The notes: a model not told the origin generated them from the sequence alone. 28,138 nt of DNA from an uncultured Collinsella sp. (GCA_900556605.1 USPC01000013.1:1-28138); one strand, 5' to 3'; shown: positions 16,586 through 23,605, counted from the stretch's first letter. Numbers and translations are program-made.

Positions 16586-17281
16586 ATGAACGATATCCAG
16601 GGCTATCAGAACGGCCCCGTCGAGAGCGGCGCAAGCCGCGCCAAGGAGATGTTGCCGCGCGCGTACAATCTCGCCATGTCTGCTCTGATCTTCTTGGGCT
16701 TTTGCGCCATGGGCGCCGGCGCCTACTTTACGAGCACCATGTCGTTTGCGCGCATGATGATGAGCGGCGCCGCCTTGCCGCTGGTCTTTGGCTCGTTTAT
16801 TTTGACCATCGTCGGCATGGTCATGATGTCGGCCGCCGCCAGCAAGCAGTCCGTGGGCCTGTCCCTTGTGGGCTACGTAATCTTTGCGAGTACCTTTGGC
16901 CTGACCGCGTCGTTTGGCCTTGCCAACTATGACCTGCCCACCATCAACACCGCTTTTATCGCCACGGCCGCCATCACCTTTGTCTTTGCCGCCTTGGGCG
17001 TGACGTTCCCCAAGTTTTTCCAGCGCGTATATGGCATCGGTTTTGGCATTCTGCTCGCCACTATTCTGGTTGAGATCGTGCTGATGTTCATGGGCGTCTC
17101 GCAGACCATCACCGATCTGATCGTGATCGTGGTGTTCGCCGGCTTTATTGGCTACGACACCTATGTTGCCACGACGGTGCCGCCTACGCTGCCCAACGCC
17201 GTGCTCATGGCGTCCAATCTGTTCGTGGACATTATCAACCTGTTCTTGCGCATCCTGAACATCCTTGGCCGTCGCGACTAG
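16586..17281 (+). CDS. Bax inhibitor-1 / YccA family integral membrane protein
   Basis: Seven-helix membrane protein of the BI-1 (TMBIM/UPF0005) family, whose bacterial members are pH-sensitive calcium-leak channels or FtsH modulators; the role here is unknown. Seen (231 aa): a hydrophilic N-terminus of about 28 residues, successive hydrophobic helices from LAMSALIFLGFCAMGAGAY onward, and the family end signature: GYDTY in the sixth helix region, then NLFVDIINLFLRIL. Start ATG 16586 follows GAAAGGA, which begins right after the T-tract of the upstream terminator. A UUCG-loop terminator follows 43 bp after the stop. Confidence 0.92.
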   Translation: MNDIQGYQNGPVESGASRAKEMLPRAYNLAMSALIFLGFCAMGAGAYFTSTMSFARMMMSGAALPLVFGSFILTIVGMVMMSAAASKQSVGLSLVGYVIFASTFGLTASFGLANYDLPTINTAFIATAAITFVFAALGVTFPKFFQRVYGIGFGILLATILVEIVLMFMGVSQTITDLIVIVVFAGFIGYDTYVATTVPPTLPNAVLMASNLFVDIINLFLRILNILGRRD

Positions 17282-17324
17282 TGGCGAATTGCGGCGGTGC
17301 TTGCCGTGCGTGCAAATCGATGCG

Positions 17325-17353
17325 AAAGGCGGTCCTTCGGGGCCGTCTTTTTT
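17325..17353 (+). terminator. UUCG-tetraloop terminator after the BI-1 gene
   Basis: An 11-bp stem, AAAGGCGGTCC (17325-17335) with GGGCCGTCTTT (17340-17350, two G-U pairs), is closed by a TTCG tetraloop and followed by Ts to 17353. It is a textbook Rho-independent terminator. Confidence 0.92.
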
Positions 17354-17419
17354 GTACGCGGCGGGGTATCATGGATGGGAAAAGCCGATGGCGGCAGAGA
17401 CCGAGAAAGGTGGCCACTT

Positions 17420-18553
17420 ATGGCAGACGTCGACAACAGGAACCGTAACCGCAGGTCCAACCGAGCGGATCAGCCCAATCCCAAGCGCGAGGCCCGTGCC
17501 AAGGCCGCCGAGCGTCACGTGGCAACTGTGTCCGAAGCGTGCGCCAAGGATATCGAGCGTTCGCTTGCCGGTGTGTGCGAGTTCGATGGTATGCCTGCCG
17601 GTTTTGTCGCGGCGATGAAGGCCAAGGCCCAAGCGGCCGACGCTGTCGAGGAACAGGTTGCCGAGGAGTCTGAGGCCGCCGAGGCCGAGACCGCTGAGGT
17701 TGCGTCCGCCGAGACCGAGGTTACGGCCGAGCCTGCACCCGCAGAGGAGGCCACGGAGACCGAGTCCGCGCCTGCCGCCGAGGAACCCGCTCCGGTCCTG
17801 CCCGAGGTCACCGTGCTCGACGCCTCTGCCACGCAGGCCATTCTGGATAACGGCCGAGGCTACGCGCAGTTCTGCGACATGGCCGTGCTCGCCTTTGCTT
17901 CGTTCACCAACCCGGGCGGCGGCTACATCCAGGGCTATCTGGGTCAGGAGGCCACGCTCTGTGCCGATTCGTACCTGTACAACGTGCTCGATAAACAGCG
18001 CAAATGGTACGGCGAGAACCGTCGCCGCAACATCAACTGCGAGCTTTACCGCAACCGTGCGCTGGTGGTGCCTGCGGTGCGCTTCGACCGCAACCACGTG
18101 CATGCGTATGCCGACGTGATCGTGGCCGCCGCGCCCAACGCCAAGCGCGCTCGCCAGGAGTATCGCGTGGGTGACGATGCCCTGCTGGACGCCCTGCGCG
18201 ATCGCATCCGCTTTGTGCTTGCCATCTGCGACGAGCTGGGTCGCGAGAAGCTCGTGCTGGGCGCTTGGGGCTGCGACAACAACGGCTTTGACGCCGAGGC
18301 CGTGGCCGAGCTCTTCCGCAAGGAGCTCGCATCGGGCGACTTCAAGGTCAAGCAGGTCTTTTTTGCCGTGCCCTCTACGCGCTGGGACGAAGATTTTGCC
18401 AAGTTCGAGCATGTGCTGGCAAACTTCCCCGAGCGCAACGAGGAGTCCTATGCCCAGGTTGCCGCTCGCGCTGCGGCTGCCCGCGCCGCCGAGCAGGCCC
18501 AGGCTGCCGCCGAGGACGATGAAGACGATGACGATTGGCGCAAGTACCTGTAA
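17420..18553 (+). CDS. Macro-domain protein, TIGR02452 / bacterial PARG-like, with acidic insertion
   Basis: Member of the TIGR02452 (DUF2263 plus macro-like) group, related to bacterial poly(ADP-ribose) glycohydrolases that bind or cleave ADP-ribose; activity unproven. Seen (377 aa): a basic N-terminus, a short helical DUF2263-like piece (about 25-60), an Ala/Glu-rich acidic low-complexity segment (about 70-126), a macro core (about 130-325) with NPGGGYIQGYLGQEA and GAWGCDNNGFD, and an Ala-rich tail ending EDDEDDDDWRKYL. The PARG signature is normally GGG..QEE; here it reads QEA, so the second Glu (the catalytic one in characterised bacterial PARG) is missing. Start ATG 17420 follows AAAGGTGG; the frame stays open upstream without an SD. 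Confidence 0.8.
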   Translation: MADVDNRNRNRRSNRADQPNPKREARAKAAERHVATVSEACAKDIERSLAGVCEFDGMPAGFVAAMKAKAQAADAVEEQVAEESEAAEAETAEVASAETEVTAEPAPAEEATETESAPAAEEPAPVLPEVTVLDASATQAILDNGRGYAQFCDMAVLAFASFTNPGGGYIQGYLGQEATLCADSYLYNVLDKQRKWYGENRRRNINCELYRNRALVVPAVRFDRNHVHAYADVIVAAAPNAKRARQEYRVGDDALLDALRDRIRFVLAICDELGREKLVLGAWGCDNNGFDAEAVAELFRKELASGDFKVKQVFFAVPSTRWDEDFAKFEHVLANFPERNEESYAQVAARAAAARAAEQAQAAAEDDEDDDDWRKYL

Positions 18554-18580
18554 TCGGTATGTGCTGACAGATAGGTCGAT

Positions 18581-18612
18581 TCGGCGGGAGAGACTGCTCC
18601 CGCCGACTTTTT
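18581..18612 (+). terminator. Intrinsic terminator after the macro-domain gene
   Basis: A perfect 10-bp stem, TCGGCGGGAG (18581-18590) with CTCCCGCCGA (18597-18606), has a 6-nt loop, then C and five Ts (18608-18612). The SGNH-hydrolase ATG is only 19 nt further on, with GAGGAAGGG as its SD. Confidence 0.92.
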
Positions 18613-18631
18613 ACTAGAGGAAGGGCTTACG

Positions 18632-19291
18632 ATGAAAAACGTTCTGTGCTTTGGCGACAGTAATACCTACGGCTATGATCCGGCGGGCATGCGCGACGGC
18701 ACCGCGGTACGCTATGCGTACGATGTGCGCTGGTGCGGCGTGGCCCAGCGAGACCTGGGCGAGGGCTGGCACGTGATTGAGGAAGGCCTCAACGGCCGCA
18801 CGACGGTACGCGACGACATGTGCCATCTGGACACTAATCTCAACGGCATCCGCGCGTTGCCGATGCTGCTCGAGGCTCATAAGCCGCTGGATGCGATCGT
18901 GATTATGCTGGGCACCAACGACTGCAAGACTGTCTTTAGCGTGGGGGCTGCCGATATCGCTGACGGTGCCATGGCGCTGATTCGCACCGTCCGCGCGTTT
19001 CCCTGGACCGAAGCCGCGCCCTGCCCGCGTATTCTGCTGATGGCGCCTATCAAGATTAAACCGCAGATCGCCGATGTGTACATGACCGACTTTGACGAGC
19101 GCTCCGTCGAGGCCTCGGAGCATTTTGCCGAATACTATGCGTATGCTGCTAAACAGTTTGGCTGCGACTTTTTGAATGCCGCTGATTTTGCCGAGCCGGG
19201 CGATATCGATTATCTGCACATGATGCCCGAAAGCCACGAGAGCCTGGGCCACGCCGTGGCAGCCAAGCTCCAAGAGATGCTTGGTGAGTAG
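18632..19291 (+). CDS. SGNH/GDSL-type hydrolase (esterase/lipase family)
   Basis: Probable cytoplasmic esterase or acyl hydrolase of the SGNH superfamily, resembling the arylesterase/acyl-CoA thioesterase-like group; the substrate is unknown. Seen (219 aa): block I FGDSNTYGYDP with nucleophile Ser 10, block II Gly/Asn region (LNGRTTV near 53), block III LGTND (93-97), and block V DYLH (Asp 193, His 196) completing the catalytic triad. No signal peptide is visible. Start ATG 18632 has GAGGAAGGG upstream. The gene is convergent with thiD, across the repeat-bearing intergenic region. Confidence 0.9.
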   Translation: MKNVLCFGDSNTYGYDPAGMRDGTAVRYAYDVRWCGVAQRDLGEGWHVIEEGLNGRTTVRDDMCHLDTNLNGIRALPMLLEAHKPLDAIVIMLGTNDCKTVFSVGAADIADGAMALIRTVRAFPWTEAAPCPRILLMAPIKIKPQIADVYMTDFDERSVEASEHFAEYYAYAAKQFGCDFLNAADFAEPGDIDYLHMMPESHESLGHAVAAKLQEMLGE

Positions 19292-19346
19292 CGCGACCCA
19301 AAGCAGTACAGTAGTTCCCCTTGCGACGGCTTGTTTCGTTGGTTTG

Positions 19347-19562
19347 TTTTGATCTGTAACAGTTGTAAGGCCGAAAACGGGCTAGATGTTACAGATTAAG
19401 ATTATTTAGGTCGATATCGGTCGTTTGTCTCGATCTGTAACATCTAGGGTCGATTTTGCCGAGTTACTGTTACAGATCGAGATTATCTTCTCAGCGGAAT
19501 TTGGATGTCTCGATTTGTAACAGGTGGGCCGAAAAATGGACTCTAACTGTTACGGATCGAGA
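19347..19562 (+). repeat. Three tandem stem-loop repeats, 80-81 bp period
   Basis: The 326-bp gap between the hydrolase gene and thiD has no gene. It carries three units at 19347-19401, 19428-19482 and 19508-19562. Each has a left arm around GATCTGTAACA (19351, 19432, 19512) and a right arm around TGTTACAGATC (19387, 19468, 19548), always 36 bp apart, so each stem is 15 bp with a 25-nt loop. Unit 2 arms are perfect reverse complements. Units 1 and 3 carry two substitutions each, and all of them become G-U pairs in plus-strand RNA. Loops vary but share GGCCGAAAA-like text. This points to structured RNA read from the plus strand. Confidence 0.85.
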
Positions 19563-19572
19563 TGTTTATGCG

Positions 19573-19605
19573 AACCACCACAAAGGTGTCCTTTGCGGTG
19601 GTTTT
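19573..19605. terminator. Bidirectional hairpin at the convergent hydrolase/thiD junction
   Basis: Fourteen-nt arms (19573-19586 and 19590-19603) with a TGT loop differ at one position. In minus-strand RNA this is a G-U pair, in plus-strand RNA an A-C mismatch. Plus-strand reading ends in TTTT. It is 12 bp after the thiD stop and probably terminates thiD, and possibly the plus-strand transcript through the repeats. Confidence 0.65.
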
Positions 19606-19617
19606 GGGCTGCGAATC

Positions 19618-20448
19618 TTAATATTGCCACATGTGGTTGACGGGGCCAGAGCCTTTGCCCATGTCCAGGCCGGCGGCCAGAGCGCCCGTTAGGTAGGCCT
19701 TGCCGGCGTTGACGGCGTCGGCAAGATCCATGCCCTGAGCCAGCGCGCAGGCGATGGCGGACGAGAGCGTGCATCCGGTGCCGTGTGTGTTGTCGGTCTC
19801 GATGCGCTTGTGGCGGAACCACGTGGTGAGTGGATCTCCCAGATGGTTGCCCTCGTCATCGAGTGGCGCGGGTTCGGCCAGTACATCGTTGGCCTCGTTG
19901 ACAAGATGTCCACCCTTAACGAGGGATGCGCAACCAAAGCGGCGGGTGAGGAGCATGGCAGCATTTTGCTGCGTGCGCTCGGAGTCGACCTCGTAGTCGA
20001 GCAGGGCCATGGCCTCGGGAATATTGGGCGTGATAACCGTCGCTAGCGGGAACAGGCGGCGGGTGAGCGCCTCGGCGGCATCTTCGGCAATCAGCCGTGC
20101 GCCCGAGGTGGCTACCATGACGGGGTCGACTACCACGTTTGTCGCGTTCCAGGCGCTCAGGCGGTCGGCGATAACATCGATAATCTCGACAGAAGAAACC
20201 ATGCCGATCTTGACGGCGCTCGGGCGGATATCGTCAAAAACGGCGTCAATTTGCGCGGCTACGATATCTGGCGAGATGTCCTGCACGGCGGTAACGCCCA
20301 GTGTGTTTTGCGCTGTGATGGCGGTGATGGCCGTCTCGGCATACAGGCGGTGCGCCGTGATGGTCTTGATGTCAGCCTGAATGCCGGCGCCGCCGCTGGA
20401 ATCGGATCCCGCGATGGACAGGACGGCAGGTACCTTACTACGATCCAT
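19618..20448 (-). CDS. thiD: Hydroxymethylpyrimidine/phosphomethylpyrimidine kinase ThiD
   Basis: Phosphorylates HMP to HMP-P and HMP-PP for thiamine synthesis or salvage. Seen (276 aa): the ribokinase-fold start SIAGSDSSGGAGIQADIKT, TAQNTLGV, DPVMVATSGARL, VITPNIPEA, and the C-terminal anion-hole motif NTHGTGCTLSSAIA, all typical of ThiD. Start ATG 20448 is preceded on the minus strand by GGGAG. It lies downstream of thiC in the same orientation, separated by 182 bp that contain a hairpin and a -10-like TATAAT, so it may have its own promoter. It supplies the kinase step after ThiC. Confidence 0.96.
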   Translation of the reverse strand: MDRSKVPAVLSIAGSDSSGGAGIQADIKTITAHRLYAETAITAITAQNTLGVTAVQDISPDIVAAQIDAVFDDIRPSAVKIGMVSSVEIIDVIADRLSAWNATNVVVDPVMVATSGARLIAEDAAEALTRRLFPLATVITPNIPEAMALLDYEVDSERTQQNAAMLLTRRFGCASLVKGGHLVNEANDVLAEPAPLDDEGNHLGDPLTTWFRHKRIETDNTHGTGCTLSSAIACALAQGMDLADAVNAGKAYLTGALAAGLDMGKGSGPVNHMWQY

Positions 20449-20494
20449 GTTCGCTCCCTTGTTCGGTCGGAATCAAATGGGTCTATAAGCCAGC

Positions 20495-20523
20495 ATTATA
20501 AAGATGCCCGGGCCGACTCTATG
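20495..20523 (-). promoter_or_regulatory. Candidate thiD promoter
   Basis: On the minus strand a consensus -10 TATAAT (20500-20495) lies about 40 nt before the thiD start. The matching -35 position (20523-20518, CATAGA) is poor and falls in the loop of the thiC-side hairpin, so promoter and hairpin overlap. Confidence 0.35.
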
Positions 20524-20535
20524 TCGAACCCGGGC
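20506..20535 (-). terminator. Hairpin between thiC and thiD
   Basis: GCCCGGG and CCCGGGC (20506-20512, 20529-20535) plus an inner CGAC/GTCG stem make a strong GC hairpin. On the minus strand it is followed only by ATCTTTATAA, so termination of the thiC transcript may be incomplete. Confidence 0.45.
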
Positions 20536-20630
20536 GGGCGATGCAATCTTTACGCAAATGCAAGCAAATGTTCACACGTCAACAATTGATAGGCACCAGC
20601 TCGCCGCCAGAAGCGGCCGCGGCGACAGGG

Positions 20631-21965
20631 CTAGTCCTCCATGCCAAGGTCGATCGTGGTGCCCTCGAAGATCTTGTTGACGGTGCGGACGGCGCACATC
20701 TTGCCGCACATGGTGCAGGTGCCCTCGGTGGCGGCGGGGGACTCCTCGTAGCGCTTCTTGCCTGTAACTGGGTCGAGCGCACATTCCCACATGGCATCCC
20801 AGTCGAGCTTGCGGCGTGCCTGGCCCATCTTGTCGTCCATGTCGCGGGCGTGGGGCACCTTTTTGGCGATGTCGGCGGCGTGTGCGGCGATCTTGGTGGC
20901 CATGAGGCCGTCGAGCACATCCTGGGCGTTAGGCAGGCATAGGTGCTCGGCCGGTGTCACGTAGCACAGGAAGTCGGCACCGGAGCTGGCGGAGATGGCG
21001 CCGCCGATGGCGGCGGTGATGTGGTCGTAACCCACGCCGATATCGGTCACCAGCGGTCCGAGCACATAGAACGGGGCGTTGTGGCACAGGCGCTTCTGCA
21101 GTTTCATGTTGGCGGCGATCTCGTCGAGCGCCATGTGACCCGGGCCCTCGACCATGACCTGGACGCCGGCGGCCCAAGCGCGCTTGCACAGCTTGCCCAG
21201 CTCGATCATCTCAGCGGTCTCGGTGGCGTCGTTGGAGTCGTAGAGGCAGCCCGGGCGGCAGGAGTCGCCGAGCGAAATCGTCACGTCGTACTCGTGGCAA
21301 ATCTCGAGCAACTCGTCGTAGAACTCATAGAACGGGTTCTCGTTACCGGTGACCTCCATCCAGCCAAACAGCAGTGAACCGCCGCGGCTCACGATGTTCA
21401 TCAGGCGGCCGGTCTCCTTAAAAGTCTTGGTGACCGACTTGTTGATGCCGCAGTGGATGGTCATAAAGTCCACGCCGTCCTCGGCGTGCGCGCGCGCGAC
21501 CTCGAACAGGTCGTCCTTGGTGAGCTTGACCAGCGGCTTTTCCATGTAGCCGATGGCGTCGTACATGGGGACGGTGCCCACCATGAGCGGCGTCTCGTCG
21601 ATGAGCTGCTGGCGGAACTGGCGCGTCTTGCCCGAGTTGGAGAGGTCCATGATGGCGTCGGCGCCAAAGTCCTCGGCGATCTTGACCTTCTTCCACTCCT
21701 CGGCGGCATCGGCCTTGTCGCCCGAGATGCCCAGGTTGACGTTGACCTTGGTGGAAAGGCCCTCGCCGACACCAAAGGCGCGCATGCCCTTTTTGATATG
21801 CACGATGTTGGCGGGGATGGCGATGCGGCCGTCGGCCACGCGCTCGCGGATGTACTCGGGGTCGCGATGCTCGCGCTCGGCGACTTCCTTCATCTGCGGC
21901 GTGATCTGCCCGGCACGGGCGAAGTCGATTTGCGTGACGAGCTTGGGCTCGGTCTGTGTGCTCAT
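20631..21965 (-). CDS. thiC: Phosphomethylpyrimidine synthase ThiC
   Basis: Radical-SAM enzyme that converts aminoimidazole ribotide to HMP-P, the pyrimidine half of thiamine. Seen (444 aa): VNVNLGISGD, the long conserved core with FMTIHCGINKS, SLGDSCRPGC, VEGPGHMALDEI and YVTPAEHLCLP, and the C-terminal cluster ligands CTMCGKMC. The latter is the short-spaced form I associate with anaerobe-type ThiC, in contrast to the CX2CX4C of E. coli. It lacks the long N-terminal domain of proteobacterial ThiC. Start ATG 21965 follows AAGGGAG; an ATG at 21989 is in frame but lies inside the riboswitch and has no SD. Regulated by the TPP riboswitch upstream. Confidence 0.96.
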   Translation of the reverse strand: MSTQTEPKLVTQIDFARAGQITPQMKEVAEREHRDPEYIRERVADGRIAIPANIVHIKKGMRAFGVGEGLSTKVNVNLGISGDKADAAEEWKKVKIAEDFGADAIMDLSNSGKTRQFRQQLIDETPLMVGTVPMYDAIGYMEKPLVKLTKDDLFEVARAHAEDGVDFMTIHCGINKSVTKTFKETGRLMNIVSRGGSLLFGWMEVTGNENPFYEFYDELLEICHEYDVTISLGDSCRPGCLYDSNDATETAEMIELGKLCKRAWAAGVQVMVEGPGHMALDEIAANMKLQKRLCHNAPFYVLGPLVTDIGVGYDHITAAIGGAISASSGADFLCYVTPAEHLCLPNAQDVLDGLMATKIAAHAADIAKKVPHARDMDDKMGQARRKLDWDAMWECALDPVTGKKRYEESPAATEGTCTMCGKMCAVRTVNKIFEGTTIDLGMED

Positions 21966-21970
21966 TGGCA

Positions 21971-22065
21971 CGGCTCCCTTCGTTGGCATTACCCATATCA
22001 GGTTTGCGGGTCAGGGCGGGCGCGCCCAATCTCAGCCTGCCGTCTTGTCCTGCAAGCTCCCCGTT
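21971..22065 (-). promoter_or_regulatory. TPP (THI-box) riboswitch controlling thiC
   Basis: On the minus strand the leader shows the THI-box conserved words in order: GGGGAGC (near 22062), CTGAGA (22035-22030), ACCTGAT then TGGGTAATGCCA (22003-21984), and CGAAGGGAG (21982-21974). Binding of thiamine pyrophosphate stabilises this fold. The last word contains the thiC Shine-Dalgarno, 8 nt before ATG 21965, so ligand binding would hide the SD and block translation. No terminator is visible in the leader. Confidence 0.95.
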
Positions 22066-22080
22066 TATGTAATGGGCTCA

Positions 22081-22086
22081 AGTATA
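22081..22086 (-). promoter_or_regulatory. -10 box of the thiC riboswitch promoter
   Basis: TATACT on the minus strand (22086-22081) would start RNA near 22074, just before the riboswitch. The -35 position shows no good match, so confidence is limited. Confidence 0.4.
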
Positions 22087-22136
22087 GCTCGAATGGGTAC
22101 GATTGGCCTAACGAGCGTGCCTGTGGGGAGGCGTAC

Positions 22137-22652
22137 ATGGAAGACAAGCATCTATATCGAGAGACACAATGGGATGTATCGGCCGAGGAAAGCCGTGCGC
22201 ACCATGGGTTGGTCGCGATTGGTTTTGCGGTGCTTGCCGTGCTGGTGATTGCCTTTTGTATCTGGACGTTTGGTGGTCGCGGCGGCGCTGCATGGGAGTT
22301 CGAGGCCGACGATGCCCTGCCGATCATGACAGTGAAGGTTACGGGCGGCAATACCGTTGCCGCGCCGGGCGACTATTGGTATCCGCGCGACGAGTTTGTG
22401 CAGCTGCAGCTGAGCGGCGGGTCTATTCCGGGCGAAGAAATCGAGCGCGTGACCTTCGATGCGTCGCTTAAGACGCTGTCGGTCGAGCTCAAAGAACAAG
22501 GGGATGAGCCCACGACGATGGATATTGCTCTGACCGAATGGCGCTTGGAGCCTCCGTCGGGCGTCAAGGTGTCCGAGGTGGAGCATGTCAAGATTACCTA
22601 TCAGGACGGCTCGATAAATGAAATTGCCAAAGCCGACGGTCTGGCGGAATAG
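22137..22652 (+). CDS. Membrane-anchored protein of unknown function
   Basis: Unrecognised 171-aa protein. Seen: a cytoplasmic N-terminus of about 24 residues (MEDKHLYRETQWDVSAEESR), one strong membrane helix (about 25-45, VAIGFAVLAVLVIAFCIWTF), then an extracytoplasmic region of about 125 residues. That region is predicted mainly beta, with alternating hydrophobic positions (IMTVKVTGG, VTFDASLKTLSVELKE, VEHVKITYQDGSINEI) and no Cys pairs or catalytic signature. Start ATG 22137 follows GGGGAGG; upstream in-frame codons overlap thiC and its riboswitch and are rejected. It is divergent from thiC and convergent with yaaA (40-bp gap with no clear terminator). An accessory envelope protein is possible. 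Confidence 0.75.
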   Translation: MEDKHLYRETQWDVSAEESRAHHGLVAIGFAVLAVLVIAFCIWTFGGRGGAAWEFEADDALPIMTVKVTGGNTVAAPGDYWYPRDEFVQLQLSGGSIPGEEIERVTFDASLKTLSVELKEQGDEPTTMDIALTEWRLEPPSGVKVSEVEHVKITYQDGSINEIAKADGLAE

Positions 22653-22692
22653 ACGCCGTGCCTAGGCAGCACATTCAAAAGTAGCGATGGTC

Positions 22693-23502
22693 CTACAAGG
22701 CCTGTTCGTTCAGGAAGACCAAAGTGCTTTTATTTGAAAGCTCGGGAAAGTGACGATAACCAACGTCGAACGCGGTGAGCCCACTTACATCCTCGAGCTT
22801 GTTTTCTGCCATCCAGCGCACCATGGAGCCGCGCGCCTTTTTGCTGGCGGTCGAGCGCTGGATGGGTTTGCCGTTGCGGATGCCTTCGCCAAAGAGACAT
22901 GTGACGACCGTGGCATCGGTGGTGAGGCGGGTGAGAACAGCTTTGGCGTATTCCGCGCTGGCGAGGTTGACGATCGTAGCGTTGGAGCCTGCCGGAGCGA
23001 TAGTCCGTGCGAGCTTGTCGCCCCAAAATGCGTAGAGGTCTCGGGCACCGTCGACGACAAGCTTCGCGCCCATCTCCAGCCGATACGGTTCAACGGCATG
23101 GAAGGGGCGTACGCATCCGTAGAGTCCCGAGAGGATCCAGAGATGGTTTTGCAGCCAGTCGAGCTGTGCGGCATCCATGACCTCGGGCGCCATGCTTTGG
23201 TATTGGATGCCGTGATAGGACATGACGGCGGGGGAGATTCGACGCGCGATATCGGGATCGGCGAGGTCGGCATCGCTCAGGACAGGCATAAATTCGTGAA
23301 GCGTATCCAGGCACGCTGTAAGCAGCCTGTCGCTCACGTTCCACAGCGCCTGCAGGCCGCCGCTGCCTTCATTCCGCTCGATATCTAGCAGTGCGCGGTG
23401 GAGGCGAGTCGTCTCGCGCACAAAGGGTGGGATGCCCAGGACTTCAAAAGCATCTTGGGCCGCGCGCATTTGCTTGGCGGGCGAAATGATGACCTGCAGC
23501 AT
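22693..23502 (-). CDS. yaaA: YaaA/DUF328 family peroxide-stress protein
   Basis: DUF328 (UPF0246) protein; E. coli YaaA lowers free intracellular iron during hydrogen peroxide stress and has a DNA-binding fold. Seen (269 aa): the diagnostic start MLQVIISPAKQM, an internal YHGIQYQSM segment, LSGLYGCVRPFHAVEPYRLEMG, NLASAEYAKAV, and FDVGYRHFPELS near the end, in the family order. The frame is open for 67 more codons upstream, but ATG 23502 has GAGGAGAG as SD and begins exactly at the family N-terminus. It lies 103 bp after the M18 aminopeptidase gene in the same direction, with an inverted repeat between them. Confidence 0.94.
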   Translation of the reverse strand: MLQVIISPAKQMRAAQDAFEVLGIPPFVRETTRLHRALLDIERNEGSGGLQALWNVSDRLLTACLDTLHEFMPVLSDADLADPDIARRISPAVMSYHGIQYQSMAPEVMDAAQLDWLQNHLWILSGLYGCVRPFHAVEPYRLEMGAKLVVDGARDLYAFWGDKLARTIAPAGSNATIVNLASAEYAKAVLTRLTTDATVVTCLFGEGIRNGKPIQRSTASKKARGSMVRWMAENKLEDVSGLTAFDVGYRHFPELSNKSTLVFLNEQAL

Positions 23503-23525
23503 GAACTCTCCTCTGCCAAAAAGGA

Positions 23526-23592
23526 AGTTGCGGTGGAATACGGCCTGTTTTGGCCGTTTATGGGCCAGTTTAGTCCGTATTTCACCGCAACT
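23526..23592. repeat. 18-bp inverted repeat between the aminopeptidase gene and yaaA
   Basis: The arms at 23526-23543 and 23575-23592 are reverse complements with one difference (a G-U pair in plus-strand RNA, C-A in minus-strand RNA). The 31-nt loop contains a TGGCC/GGCCA stem, so the RNA could be branched. There is no T-tract on either side. It could slow transcription or processing between the two minus-strand genes, or be a palindromic repeat element. Confidence 0.65.
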
Positions 23593-23605
23593 GATGAGGG
23601 GCTGG

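Noticed and set aside
19347..19562. CRISPR array
   Set aside because: Only three units; the repeated word occurs in alternating orientation, units are palindromic and the intervening sequences are related, with no cas genes nearby.
20511..20630. Small plus-strand open frame crossing the thiC-thiD gap into thiC (starting near 20541)
   Set aside because: No SD, and most of it is antisense to thiC; translation has no family features.
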